A DNA stretch of 64,000 nt from contig CM070583.1 in NCBI GenBank assembly GCA_036346355.1, forward strand, positions 9,920,001 to 9,984,000, given 5' to 3'. Source of the DNA: Rhipidocladum racemiflorum. Taxonomy: Eukaryota; Streptophyta; Magnoliopsida; Poales; Poaceae. The notes beneath the pieces are model-generated. The model was not told where the DNA came from. It ran no database searches and was given only the letters and a program-made list of their open reading frames with translations. A program made the translations under genes and the position numbers. Below, one piece after another: positions 20,876 through 33,368 of this stretch (positions within the stretch are counted from its first letter, which is position 1; every line of letters starts with the position of its first letter).

Positions 20876-21226
20876 TAGGGGTGACAATGGGCTTGTACCA
20901 GTCTAGACTTTTGGATTAGGCCAGTCCAAAAGTGCAAATGGATTGGACTCATTTTGGATCCAGAGCTATTTGGACCAGATCTAGATCAGGCTTGGACCTT
21001 ACATTTTTCTTCTAAATCATTGTATTACATGTATTATGTATTAATTCTAGTCACATCTATATGGATGTTTTATATGTAAATGATTTGGATCAAGGTCCAA
21101 GCCTTTATTTGGGCCTGGATTGAATATAGGCTTATCAGTTTCAGATTTGGACTAGACTGGATCAAAGAAACAAAAATTTGGATTTGAATCAGATTTGTGC
21201 TGAGCTTCAGCCCATTATCACCCCTA
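20876..21226. mobile_element. hAT-type MITE with intact TIRs and 8-bp TSD
   Basis: A 351-bp non-coding element. The left end is TAGGGGTGACAATGGGCT; the right end, reverse-complemented, is TAGGGGTGATAATGGGCT (17 of 18 identical). It is flanked by a perfect 8-bp duplication GGTTCGAC at 20,868-20,875 and 21,227-21,234. The 8-bp TSD and this terminus are typical of hAT elements. There is no transposase, so it would be moved in trans. Confidence 0.93.
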
Positions 21227-21330
21227 GGTTCGACCCTCGAACCTACGTGCGTGTGGAGGTGTGTATACCTCCATATGTAACTCGTCTGTTATTCTTTCTT
21301 TTATAATTAATGCTAGAGCTCTTAGCTAAT

Positions 21331-21996
21331 TTTTTTTTTTAAAATGATATCTATTGAGCAACTGGAATATTAGTCCTGACAAAACTGATTTGATTTAATC
21401 CGTAATTATATCTGATTTGATAGGTTAGGCAGGCGTAACATGGGGCAATAGCTTGATGCTTCCACTACTTTCGGACTTTGGAATTTCGCTAGATACGCGG
21501 CGGTACAAAAAACACCATAAGTCAATCCATGACTCCATAGGATCGTCTTCAGCGGACAGAGAAGAAGCCAGGAGAAGTAATCCATTTCAAAATGGGTCAC
21601 GATCAGCTGCATGCATGTAGGCATTAGGCTGCAACTATCAAGCATGACAAAGTGTGCGTGTATTATTTTTATCAAGTTGTTTATTAGGACCTACCTAATC
21701 CTAATTACTTATCGATTGCTTAACTCCAGTATGAATGGTCAAAAAAAAAAGAGAAGTTACATTACGATCCAAATTCTTAATTAGTCAGAGATTACTGCGC
21801 AATCGATCCTCAGCTTCCTTCGATTCTCTCACCTTTTCTTTCAACAAAAAAAAATGGGGCTTTGGAACGACGTGACATTTTCCACTTTGACATTTCTCGC
21901 ACTTTTCCGTTGAAAATGTGAAATGGAGTAGTAATAAAAAGCACTGTACACTAAATTTAATGGGAATTGCTAAAATAGTTATCATTGCTATTTGTC

Positions 21997-22086
<90 letters not shown>

Positions 22087-22452
22087 GTAGATGGGGCCGG
22101 GATGAGATGTTCTCAAGGTGCCGTTGCTGCGGAATTCTATTGGTGACATATTTGCAAATTGGAATTTGATAAACCTCATCTGGATGTTTTTGTTTGCTGA
22201 AATCACCTAAACCTGGGAGCACTGGATCATTGTTGAGATTCGGGAGTATCGATTACATCCGATCCTATGATTCGATCTAACGGTTGAATGTTTAATCCTA
22301 CGGTCCGAAAGTAGTGGAAGCATCACGCTATTGCCACATATATGTTACGCCTGCCTAACCTATCAAATCAGATAAAATTACGGATTAAATCAAATCAGTT
22401 TTGTCAGGACTAATATTCCAGTTGCTCAATAGATATCATTTAAAAAAAAATT
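21331..22452. mobile_element. Element with terminal inverted repeats of about 110 bp
   Basis: The segment 21,331-21,441 reappears inverted at 22,342-22,452, including TTGAGCAACTGGAATATTAG and TAGGTTAGGCAGGCGTAAC. The arms flank about 900 bp of non-coding sequence that includes an AAT microsatellite. Long TIRs suggest a MULE-like non-autonomous element, but no target duplication could be matched at the poly-T ends. A partial third copy of the terminal sequence lies near 20,806. Confidence 0.75.
21997..22085 (+). repeat. (AAT)n microsatellite, about 30 units
   Basis: An uninterrupted AAT repeat of about 89 bp inside the long-TIR element. Reading frames across it are artefacts. Confidence 0.97.
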
Positions 22453-22466
22453 GACAATCCTATGAT

Positions 22467-23219
22467 CACAAACTTGAGACTAAAAAGATGAATCTTTTAA
22501 TCCTATGATCACGAACTTGGCAATCTCCCCTGAACTAGAAAAAGTCAAAAGGCCCCAATGGTGGGACCCATAAGATATTGTCCGTGGTTAGAAGGTTCAA
22601 ATACATACTACTCTTTCCAGATTACTTTGTACCATTTTTTTCCTTAAATATATACCATCTACTATTTTTAAGGTTGTTGTTTAATACTAAATATACCATC
22701 CAAGAGCAATAAATAATCTATTGAGAAAGATATTAGGGGTTCTGCACAGCAAGGGAAGCAACGCTCCAGCGGCAGTAGAGCGAGCCGGCGGAGGCAGCAC
22801 ATGTGAATTGTGAAGTCTCTGTAGCATGCGGCTGCAGTAGATACTACTGTAGAACGATTTACATTAGATGTTTTCTTATAGACGGTCCGTATGTATTAAA
22901 TATAATTATAAACAGTTAAAATATTGTCTATGATATATGCATTGTTATTATCATTGATACATGTTTACAGATAGTTCACAAAACCGTTTGCAATTATCTT
23001 TTAGAATATTTTTTACTGGAGCTCCGTTCTGTGTGGCTGCAGGAGTAGCTGACATCCACATGACACGTGTCAGCGTGCCGCTATAACGGTAGCAGCAGGA
23101 CAAGAAATTTCATCTTTAAGGTGTCTACCAAATTTCATCTTTAAGAATGTGTCTACCAAATTTCATGAACTTTAGACAAGTAGATTAAAAGATTCATCTT
23201 TTTGGTCTCAAGTTCGTGC
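22467..23219. mobile_element. Second TIR element, arms of about 37 bp
   Basis: CACAAACTTGAGACTAAAAA at 22,467 continues to about 22,503 and recurs inverted at 23,182-23,219 with about 34 of 37 matches. The left end carries a direct repeat of CCTATGATCAC(A/G)AACTTG. The interior is non-coding. It abuts the previous element with only about 15 bp between. Confidence 0.6.
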
Positions 23220-24152
23220 TGTTTTTGCCTATTTTTGTGCCCTGTTCCTGAGCACGACAGTGACGGCACTACCGCCGTATACGGATTCTCAAACTAGTCT
23301 AGAGAAAAATGTGGGAGATATTGAGTTATAACCAAATATTTGATTGTTGAGATAAGCAGGAATTTTGATTTTTTGGTGGATGAATTATCAAACTAGTCTA
23401 GAGAAGTTTTGGTATAAATGTAATTAACATCTTGTTGTACGAGAAAAAAATAACCAATCATAAAAAAAGAAGAGACGTACCGTCTATGCTATCACAGCCT
23501 ATTATTCCTATATTGTGCTGTCTATTATCACAAGACTGATACAAAGATTATTCTACTCTCCATCTCGCTTCCGCCCCTCCTCCGTCTTTTTTCTGGCCAG
23601 CCGACCGTCCCAGTTCCTTCTTCTGCGTCTCGCGAAGCCATATATACCATCCCATTTTCTCGCATATATATATCTCTTAACGCAAGGACATAGAATCCCA
23701 GTTCTTACTCTTCTTTGTCTCGGGCAAGATAGCTGCAAGCCGGCAATTGTGTGTGAGAGAGATGAGGCGTTGCAGCAGAGTCGGTGGCCATGGGCAGCTG
23801 GTGCGGCAGCTGGTGCTAGCGTGCTCTTGGTTTGCAGCTGCACCGGCTCAGGAAACGCCAAGAACTGATCCAATCGAAGGTACGTAACTACGTTCCTTCT
23901 TCATCTATGGTCACTGAGAGTTTTTACCGTCATTGGAGGTATCTCATGGTTATTACTACTAAAGAAAGTTTCGTGTGCTGCTATTCCGGAACTGGACTCG
24001 GCGACTCGGCGGTGCCGGTGATTATGCAGATGACCCAGCTCTCGATCATGAGAGAGATGAGGTTCGCAACAATCAAATTACTAGGTGATTGGTGCGTGTG
24101 CGAGAGATCGATCCCGCATTGGCTGATGTTTTTTTTTCTTCTCTGCGCATAG
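23220..24152 (+). other. Upstream region and uncertain first exon of membrane-protein gene
   Basis: A possible exon 1 runs from ATG 23,762 (signal-like LVLACSWFAAAPAQE) to a GTACGT donor at 23,880. It ends in phase 1, while the next clear exon needs phase 0, so the join is not supported as read. Alternative starts lie between 23,900 and 24,060. TATATATAT at about 23,666-23,674 could be a TATA box. Confidence 0.35.
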
Positions 24153-25543
24153 GAAGGAGAAGGCCACAATCCGTGTCCTTCAGATGGTTCTAATGAAGAT
24201 GCCCGTGGCCGTGGCGACGTTGGCGATGCACCAGGACCGCCATCGTCGACGGACATGAACGTGACGATCAAGATGGTACGACATGGCAAACGAATGATCT
24301 TTTTTTTTTTGTAAAAGAAAAGCATGCGAAACTAATGGCGTTTTGCGTGACTGGTGCTGATTTCAGCCAGAGGAAGAGAACAGAAATGGAAACGAAGCAG
24401 CAGAAGCGCGTACCTCCGGCGCTGGCGATGAGCAGCTGCTGAAACAGATCTACGGGTACACGAAGAAGGCCATCCCACTGGAGTTCGTGGTGCTGGTCAC
24501 GATCTCAGCGCCACATCGCCTCCGACGCCGGAAACACGCGCTTCGCGATGCCCATGGCCTCCTGCCTACTGGCCTTCTTCGTCGACGTCCTGTCCGCCGT
24601 GCAGCTCATCAACTCCATGGACCTCCCGCTCAGATGGCACTACTTCTTGGCCTGCGTGTCGAGCGTCTCACTGATACTGACGCCGTACTTCCTCCTCGTC
24701 GCCTACGACAAGCTCAGCTCTTACGCCATCATCGCCGTCCTTCTCCCGGTCGCCGCCGCGTTGCTCCATCGGGCGGGCTCCCGCGGCCCTACAGCAGCAG
24801 CACCGGTTGACGCCGAAACACTCGACCACGTCTTCGACCTCAGCTCTTCGGTGATCAACGTCGCCGCCGGTGGTGGCCTCACCGGCACGATCTTCGGTCA
24901 CACCATGACATCGAAGCAGCACGTACCTGCTAGCCCTCTCGGTTTCACGCTCTTCTTCACCATTTTCCTTGGCATCTACCTTATGCTGATATCGACGGTG
25001 AGGCCGCCAGTGCTCACCCGCCACGCGGGGACTCTCACCTACATTCTCCTCCTCTCGCTCGCGGCGAGCGCGCTCGTGGCCGTCATCGAAATCCTCGGGT
25101 GGCTCGCCTGCTTTGCGTTGGTCATGGTCATGATCATCGATGTATCTCTGACAGCATTGTCTACACAACACGTTCACCGCGGCGCCGCAGCCGCCAAGGA
25201 AGTCGACAAGAGCCGGATGAAGGAGCAGCAGCTGCTGTCAGCCGTCGTTGCAGCCATCGTGTTCACGGTGCTGATGCAGCTCCACTCGCAGCACGTGGGC
25301 GCGGCGGTGAAGGACGGCTTGCGGCTCCCGGAGACTGTGCGGATGCTTCTGTACGCTGCCGCGTTCCTGTGGAGCTTCAGCCGGATGCTCTTATTCTTGC
25401 ATGCGGAGCTGGCCGGAGGACTGGGAGCTGGCCGTTCATGGGCATCGTCTTCGGTCAAGTGGGTGACCACCGCGGTCGTCTTGCTGGCGATACTGGATCT
25501 GATCTACAACTTGGGCATAGCTCCACTCATTAAAATGGGTTAG
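24153..25543 (+). pseudogene. Multi-pass membrane protein of unknown family, frameshifted
   Basis: Exon 24,153-24,275 reads EGEGHNPCPSDGSNEDARG and on, a polar segment. The intron 24,276-24,366 is GT-AG. The last exon starts PEEENRNGNEAAEARTSG and runs to TAG at 25,541. It includes QLLKQIYGYTKKAIPLEF, then about eight hydrophobic segments: MASCLLAFFVDVLSAVQL, FLACVSSVSLILTPYFLLVA, YAIIAVLLPVAAALL, FTLFFTIFLGIYLML, a long one near 25,040-25,150, and three more before the C-terminus. One extra base near 24,508-24,511 shifts the frame, and the protein continues HIASDAGNTRFAM in the next frame. I do not recognise the family. GC-rich third positions suggest a real grass coding sequence, either recently broken or miscalled by one base. 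Confidence 0.6.
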
Positions 25544-25599
25544 AAGCAGGAAGAGGTGCTTCTGCTTTTCTATTTAAAAGTTGCGTAAATATTAAAGTC

Positions 25600-25920
25600 A
25601 ATTGCTAAGTGGCATTCGAGTTTTTTTTTTTTGTTTATAAGCACTCAAATTTTTTTTGCATATAGAGTATTCAAAATGTGATGAAAGTCAGCAAATTGAT
25701 TCCATTCATTGAATCTAGATCTAAAGGTTCAAAATTTCAGTGCTATTTAACGAGAAAACACTTTTTTTTATTAAATAGCATTTAAATTTTGAGTCTTTAT
25801 ATCTATATTCAATTAATGGAATCAGTTGATACATCTCTTCTCACATTTTGAGTACTCTATAGGCCAAAATAAATTGAGTACTCACAAATCAAAAAAACAC
25901 TCGAGTGCTACTTAGCAATT
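25600..25920. mobile_element. Fold-back (hairpin) MITE of about 320 bp
   Basis: The left half (from ATTGCTAAGTGGCATTCGAG) is mirrored along much of its length by the right half (ending CTCGAGTGCTACTTAGCAAT). Internal pairs such as GAGTATTCAAAATGTGA and TCACATTTTGAGTACTC also match. It starts 57 bp after the stop codon of the membrane-protein gene, so it may lie in that gene's 3' untranslated region. Confidence 0.8.
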
Positions 25921-26046
25921 CTCGTATAAAAGTATAAATAAAGGATACATAATTTATTTTTTTCATTATAAAACGGTGCATAACAGGTAAAACAAATTTC
26001 CACTAGTATTTCAGTTGTGAATAATGGGAAGCACAAACTGTTCTTA

Positions 26047-26269
26047 GAGCATTTCCAACAGTTTCCTATAATTTAACTCCCAATAACCCTGGATTGAGAG
26101 TTTTCCAAAGTTTTTGGGCCTTAAAAAAAAGGCATTCTCCAACGGTTCCCATTTTTTCCCCTAAAAGTGTTTTGGGAAAGCACACGAGCTGCCAATATCT
26201 GGTCACTTCGGCCGTAGTTTTTAGGCGTGCAGAGAGATTGGGATTCGGATAGGGTAACTGTTGGAGCAG
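26047..26269. mobile_element. MITE with GAGCATTTCCAACAG-type terminus
   Basis: The left end GAGCATTTCCAACAGTTTCC and the right end (reverse complement TGCTCCAACAGTTACCCT) match the GAGCATCTCCAACAG terminus common in grass Tourist-like MITEs. The flanks are TTA on the left and TAA on the right, not an exact direct duplication, so the superfamily is tentative. Confidence 0.6.
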
Positions 26270-26279
26270 TAATTTTTTC

Positions 26280-27080
26280 ATTTGTTCCAAAAAAATAAGG
26301 GTTTTGATAAGTTTCATCCGGATGTTTTTTTTAGCAACTATCATCCAAATTCCTGGCTATTGGATTTGCTTTCAGATCAATGCACGGCCCCTCTGAATTC
26401 GGGGTGGGTTGATCCTATGGATGTGTATTTTGATCGTATGGTCCAAAGTTTAGATGTTTTTTGGGACAAAAACATCCGGATAATGCCTATACTCTCCCAA
26501 AAATAATTTTGAGAATAAGTTTTAGAAACCCCCTCTCGTATCTCACCTGCCCTTTCACGAAAAAAAAATGGGGCTTTGCACGTTCGGCCCTTTCCATGTT
26601 TGACGCGACCGCATTCTGCCGATGCGCATTCGATCCTCACTTTTCTTGTATTTTCAAAATGAAATAAATAAAGAATGAAGCCAAAATAAATAAATCAAAG
26701 ATGGAAGAGCCCAGATTCCAAATGAAGAAATAGAAACCTGAGAAACCTGAGAAACAAATAGCATGCAACTATGGTAGCTAGGGACATCCTTCGTAACTGG
26801 CGAAGACCTGTGTGACTAAAATCAGAGGAGAAATCCATTTGAAAATGGCACAGAAAGAGAGGAATCACCGAGTAGATGAAAAAGTTCAGCGCACGGTCAG
26901 CACGCAGGCCCCCAGCTGCACGCCATCTTTGAATTACCGTGGTTTTGTGTGTGTGTTTTATAAGTTGTTTGTTAGACCTAATCCTCGCGATTAATCCATC
27001 CATAGTGATCGATCGATGGTTTAATTACAGTACGAATCGTCGGGAAAAAAAGTAAAATTTCGATCCAAATTCTTAGTCAG
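26280..27080. repeat. Blocks shared with 21.65-22.3 kb, in permuted order
   Basis: Three blocks resemble sequence upstream of the membrane-protein gene on the same strand: 26,290-26,450 with 22,160-22,320; 26,540-26,580 with 21,810-21,860 (AAAAAAAAATGGGGCTTTG); 26,945-27,075 with 21,665-21,790 (CGATCCAAATTCTTA...TCAGAGAT). Their order is reversed relative to the first copy. No coding sequence is seen. Confidence 0.5.
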
Positions 27081-27535
27081 AGATATTTTTTACGGATTCG
27101 TTTTCTTTTCCAACTTGAAGTCTTTTTTACTCTATTACTTTCCTGGTGCAGTTTACTATTTTACGTAAGAGGGAGACCTTTCATTGTATAATCGTCTACT
27201 TTTTTTAACTAGATCGCATTCAGTTGATGCGCAATCAAAGCACTTATCCTGCCTGACGAGGATCAAACCTCGAGCAAGATCAATCGATCCGATGGATTGT
27301 ATGACTTTTCATAGTGGTATATATTTCCTTTATAGATATGTGGAGCACAAACTATAGATAGATGTAATTTGTACTAGGATTAATTGATGAAATCCTCGAC
27401 ACATGTGCACCACTGTGAGACCCTCACCTTTATGCTACAATGTAACATAAAAGTAAGGTTCTATGCGCATATTGTGCTAGTCCCATGATCAGTAGCTAGC
27501 ACACACAAACACAATTTGAGATCGCAACCATGCAA
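27081..27535. other. AT-rich stretch, no gene seen
   Basis: No convincing reading frame, terminal repeat or RNA gene found. Confidence 0.45.
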
Positions 27536-28056
27536 AAGCTTTATTATTTTATTACAGTGGAAGTATCGGTACAATATGACCGATGAGATCAACTAAATAT
27601 AACAAAAGTAACAACTGTCTTGTAGTTTGCCACATAACCTGCATGCAACTGACAAGGTAAAGCCTTAGGAAGAACTCGTTAATAATCCCCTTTTTCCTGC
27701 GTCGGAGTAATTGTCGATGTTCCTGCCTGAAAACAACAATAGTAGCAAGGGCGAGTACATTGCGTACTCAGCAAGACTTGTAGTGTTTGCAAAACCTGAA
27801 ATATATGCAAGCTGAATAGAAAGTGGGTTTCTACGGTTGTTTTGCATAAAGCGAAGATTTGAATTGTAAATACTGACTAGTAATGGAAAGCATAAACTGA
27901 ATTTAAAACAGTTTGATAAGTAATCAAAATACCAAGTATTGACAGAAATAACAGTAAGTTACTCACGGCCCTTTGTGAGTAAAATAACGGAAAAGACCCT
28001 CTATAGTCTTATACTAACAAATATGATAACAACGGACAATTTCACAATTGTGACTT
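27536..28056 (-). repeat. LTR fragment of another Ty3-type family
   Basis: It carries the LTR landmark GCGAGTACATTGCGTACTCA with GCAAGACTT just after it (27,751-27,778), in the arrangement seen in minus-strand grass Ty3 LTRs. It is cut at 28,057 by the start of element X. Confidence 0.5.
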
Positions 28057-30139
28057 TGTAACACCCCGACATCTAGTCTGCCACGAATGTCACCCAAACA
28101 GCTCTAGACACAACCAATATCACATACTTAACAATAAATTTCAGCAACTACGCTAATAGTTTAGTTGAAAATTCGGCAGCATTCCCTTTGTTTTTCCATG
28201 GGGTTTAAGCAACAATAAAACCAAGCACATAAGCTAGCATAATCCAAATTTTTAACGCAATAAAATAATCATTACAACTACAAGTGGGAGTGTGTAGTTG
28301 TCTAGGTGAACAACACTATGTGGAGATGTGATGCTAATCTCCCTTCCCCGACTGTCGAGTTCATGGTACCTAAAAATAACATAAAACAACAAGCGTGAGT
28401 TCATTACTCAGCGAAGTGTATTGCAATGATACACAAACAATAATCAACTCACATGCATACTTAATGCCATTCACATATCCTGAGAGTCAACTCATGAACT
28501 TCATGTATGCTCTCATATAACATCATCATAAACATCTCAAAAAAACATCTTCATATGCATCTCATAGAGCATCATTATCATCTCATAAACCCCTTCATTC
28601 ATGCAATGCAATGCACATGTCTCTTTGAAGCACATAGCGGTATTGCCGAGTGCACACCCGTCGGCGTGCACCCTCTTTCCCCCCTTCCATCCCGTAGATG
28701 GAGGGTGCCTACTCCTCGCTTCCATTTCCAACCGTGGATGGAATCACGAGGTAGGACTTACTCAATAGTGCTCCGGATTAGTCATAACTTCCTCACCGAC
28801 CTTACCGGACTAGTTATGACTTCCTCACCGACCTGGCCAGTTCTCATGCCATGTATGCAAATATGTCATACACAGAAACAACTTGCACATAAACTCAACT
28901 AAACATTGCATAGCCTCATTATAAACCATTTTCATCATATCTCAAGTAAGAGTCAATCATGGCATCATATCATAAAGCATGTGCAAACCATCTCATTTTC
29001 AAACATTACGGCTCCCTAAGCTGCAACCACTACAATACACTTGCCTTAACCGCGGGCAACGGATTGGCGAGAGGATGAGGGCACTCCTGGGGTCACACCA
29101 CCTGCACATACATGTTTTCCACTCAATATCATACCACCCAAGCAAGTACAAAACTCAAAACACAACGATTCTACCCGAAACCCCAAAAACCTGAAAAACA
29201 AACCAATCTGTCCGTCGGGACAACATGCTTCCAATAATCATAACTTGAGTTCTAAGACTCCAAATTGAGTAAACGAGTACATCATCACGAAGCTTAGGAA
29301 ATTCCCCAGCTTTTTCTAAGTATTTGGAAAAGCTGATTCGGCTTCTAAAATTGCCCAATCTACAGATCAACACGATCTGTCCCAATCATGTCACAGTTTT
29401 GAACACGTTCGGTAAAACGACCATAACTTTCAAACAGCTGGGCGGAATTGGACGTTCTTGGTGTCCAATTAAAGGTATTGAAGTTATATACAACTTTCTC
29501 AACAAGCGGTCAACCAAATTCCGACTCTAAAATTGCGAAAACTCGCATCCTAGGTTGGCCTCCCAATCTGCCCGAGACAGAACGTGGGACAACTTAGCAA
29601 ACCCCCTAATCTCATCTAGAGGCAGCACCTAAACATGGATCTAAGACATCAAAAACACCACTGATACAACACCTAATCCACCCCAAGAAAACCACGATTC
29701 GTTACCTCTTCTTGAAGAATCGACGACGACGAAAAACTTCTCCTCCCGGACCCGATCTCCCTCCAAACGCCGGATCCGCCGGTAACGCCGAATGCCCGCG
29801 GATGGAGCACTCCCGAACAGCACTATGGGGGCTATGAGAGGTGGAGATTTAGGTGGGGAGACGTGGGAGGGGTGCAAAGAGAGAGGGAGAGGTGTGGCTA
29901 GGGGAGACAAGGGCGCGCATGGGGGAGGCAAGGGGGCGCATGGGGGAGGAGGCAATGGGGACGCAAGGGGGAAGCCCTAGGGTTTTATTGCAGAAATTTC
30001 CCCACATGGGCCAAGAAAACCCCCCACCTACGGCCCAACTAAGTCCCCCAAGGCCCGAACCCCCGGAAACGGCCCAAAACGCGATAAAATACCATACCGT
30101 AATGCCGTATTCCCTAAAGTCACATTCTGAGATGCCACA
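28057..30139 (-). repeat. 3' LTR of element X
   Basis: On the + strand it runs TGTAACACCCCGAC...GATGCCACA, with TG/CA ends. The first 820 bp match the truncated copy at 46,087-46,910 with only scattered differences, including TCATAACTTCCTCACCGACC repeats. A purine-rich GGGGGAGG segment near 29,860-29,980 gives spurious open frames. Confidence 0.85.
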
Positions 30140-30154
30140 TTCTCTCCCCCTTAA
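30140..30154 (-). promoter_or_regulatory. Polypurine tract of X
   Basis: TTAAGGGGGAGAGAA on the minus strand directly abuts the LTR start TGTGGCATC. This is the expected site for plus-strand DNA priming. Confidence 0.85.
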
Positions 30155-33100
30155 CAGGATTCGACCTCGAATCCGAAAAACACCAGCTCGGAACACCAAG
30201 TCCACAAGGGATCCAAACTCAACTCCAAACTCCCTTTTCAACTTCATTCACACAACCTTAATTTCATTTCTCAACCTGTCTACTACATCTCGTTAATCTC
30301 AAGATGACACAATCAAAGCGAATCACATGTCTTCTAACAACCTCTCTACCAATAAATCACCAATGGTATCTTATTAATGACTGGGGTTCTAAACATGACC
30401 CCCTAAGAACCGATTACACAAAATCCCATCTCTTCCAATTATTTGACCCTTTTCACAAAGAATCAAAATTAACCAATGTCATCTACATACAAAGCCCACA
30501 AAGGTAATAATCTTTTTTTTTTCATTTCGGCTACAAACCACGTTATTGACATTCTATCATCTCCCGGGCATATCTCATACCCAAGGACAACAGCTAGGAC
30601 AAATGTTCGCGACAGAACATTTTACATCATAATTTCTATAACTTTCACTACCATCGAACGGTACTCTCAACAAGATTTAAACCACGACAGCAAACAACCT
30701 CCATCATAATCCACCTTTATACCACTAATGTACAACACCTAGCCCAAGCTACGGCCGTCAATTATTACCAAACCACAACTGGTTCTTTTCCTAAGAGGGT
30801 TTCACCCTCACCCTCACATTTTCTTACTCAAATACATCCAAGCCCATGGATATATTCCTTCAGTAAACTCATCAAGTCCATAAACCCTTCTATTCTTATT
30901 CCCAACTAGAATGCCAACAACATAACAATTCTCTTTAGTCGGATGAACCACATTCATCAACAGAAACCCAATGCACCACAAATCACTTTGGAAAGAATTC
31001 GGCAACAGCCCAAAGATCACTCTTTTTCTTTGCCAAAGTCAAGTCGCAAAGGAAAAACTCAAATCTCAAATCGAGGCGATACATTTCGCATCGGGGAGCA
31101 CTCAAACAAAAGAGAGACTCCACATAATTCTTTGACAGAAGTTATTAACAACTAATGACAATTCAATTCGCTTTCACCACAGCCACCCCTTTTTATTTTA
31201 ACCAAAATCAACATTTTGGAAGAGAAAACTGATTCTCAAATCACACAAAAGGGTCCACAACCGCCAGAAAAACTCTCAAAGAGAAAGGGAACTCAAATCC
31301 CTTACATAACATAACCAAATTACCAGCATTTATCCATTCTTTCTTTTCATGCTAGAGAGCAATGGAAATCTCGATTCATGACATGGATGCAAACTTTTCA
31401 AGAGCACTCCGGATTAGTCATATATCCATATATGACTTTCTCAGCGACCTGGCTCATCAACTCTTTTATGATAAAACATCACATTTTAACCAATGTAAAT
31501 ATTTTTTTTTCAGAAGAGAACATCAATTCTCGAATCAAACATCTACACCCACAACCGCTACAAATTCTCTCAAAGAGAAAGGGAGGCTCATTCCCAAAAG
31601 AAAACACTTCACCAGCAAAATCACTCATGGAACATTCATAAGATCCACCTTTTTGAAGCACTTGCAAACACCGCACACATTTTCCAAATAAAGTCAACTC
31701 TAGTCACAATAGAGTTACAAGTTGAGTGCTTAACTCCAGGGTTTCCAACACAACCCACCATGTCCATTTACTTCCTTTACATATGGTTTCCAAAGATAAT
31801 TCAGTTGAACGCGAAAGAGCGCGATTCACTCAAAACTTTTGGGGTGAAAATCCATACTCATAGCCTAAGCTAAACAAATTTGCCAAACCAAAGATTGGCA
31901 TGATTAAAAAACATGCAATATTCCAGAATCCATTACCCGATTACTTCCAAAACTACTCTTTTATCCATATTTCCAATCATCGAAGTTAAATTCGTAACTT
32001 GACAAGATGCCACTTACTCAGGGGAGATCTATTGCACACTAATCAAGACGCCTTAACAAAAGGGCAGGCACTCCCAGAAAGTTTATACAGTCATTTAAAT
32101 CCGTAAACCTTTAAAAGAAGGTTCGACTCGAATCCCACCTTTTTTTGCATTCCGACACTCTTAGCCATTAAGGATTTCATAATCACCAAATCCTGAGAAG
32201 TCTAACACTGTTGAACACAAGTTACAACATCTAATCTTGATAAAAACACTTCCTACTAATAATGTACCCACCGCCGGTCATATGATCAACAAACTCTATC
32301 CATGTCTATCTTATAACAATCAACAAGGAGAACCACGTTCTCACAACTTCGGCACAACGAACTTGCTAGTTACCTCAACATAAGACTCACGTCAACTTCT
32401 TCTTTTGGTCTACCAACCACTATGACTCATCATTCATACAACTGTTTAGCCCAAGCTTAAAACACATCTCTTCATCACTTATTTTGGCATAAACAACAAA
32501 TGCCTCTCGCACAAACCATAAGGTACTTACTCAAAATCCCTAATTCATTCACCCAATGAATAATTCTAACCACTCAATACAATCTCCATTAGACATCTTT
32601 CATAACAACGGATCCCAGACAGACATCTGTCAAGGACAATTTCAACCTTTCCTACAATAATTCCATATCCCTATTCTTTGATTACCCATCAATTAAGTCA
32701 TTTTGCCGATTCACTGCTTACTCGACCCCTAAACAACAAACCCAACAATCCTCAAGTCTTTACACCATAACCTCACTATACTAATTTCTCACCCAGAAAA
32801 TTCTAGACCTTCTCAACCGCACTCAACACTTACTAATCTCTAACTTCCGATAACTCCCATAACTCAGAACACTCTGCATAAAACATTAATCAACTTTCAC
32901 TTTGGATCACCTATCATCTCGATTCATCATCTCTATCAACACAATAGTTTGGGTTGTCTTTAAACAACCAATACAATCACTTTAACAGAATCAATAACCC
33001 GCATCATCTGAAAACTCTAACTCCTCGACATACACTTAACTTCTTGAACATCTACATGGGTCACGCACTCCACTCTTAAAAAAAACGCAGTTTCTCAAGA

Positions 33101-33363
33101 GAAGATCACCCAAAAACACCTTTCTTTCCAGAAAACTCAACAATAAAACACAAGAAAAGTCAACTCTTTAAATTCCCAAACGCTGACATGCAGCTACTCC
33201 ACAAATCTCGAGATCAACAACTTCCACGAAAGAAGATGGATGCACGAGGGAGAACCAAACGATCAACCAAATCCTTTTCAGATAAAGCCTTAACACCAAA
33301 CTCCAAACTTCCACGAAACAAACGGGTTTTCAAGGATGGTCTCCCAACCATCAAATGATGAGA
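30155..33363 (-). other. Interior of X, part 1: no coding sequence
   Basis: AC-rich, low-GC sequence with only short chance frames. One block occurs twice (about 31,190-31,300 and 31,480-31,600), sharing TTTTAACCAA, AGAAGAGAA and CTCTCAAAGAGAAAGGGA. No retroviral protein motif was seen in six frames. Confidence 0.65.
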
Positions 33364-33368
33364 TCAAA
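33364..33368. repeat. Target-site duplication of element B (left)
   Basis: TCAAA here matches TCAAA at 45,216-45,220, bracketing element B exactly at its TG...CA ends. Confidence 0.95.

Noticed and set aside
21988..22222. Long poly-Ile/poly-Tyr reading frames on the minus strand
   Set aside because: They are direct translations of the AAT microsatellite.
23515..23868. 118-codon frame taken first as exon 1 of the membrane-protein gene
   Set aside because: It starts in AT-rich promoter-like sequence and does not join downstream exons in frame.
24153..25543. PGG/ankyrin-type membrane protein
   Set aside because: Genomic style suggested it, but no ankyrin repeats and no Pro-Gly-Gly motif are visible.
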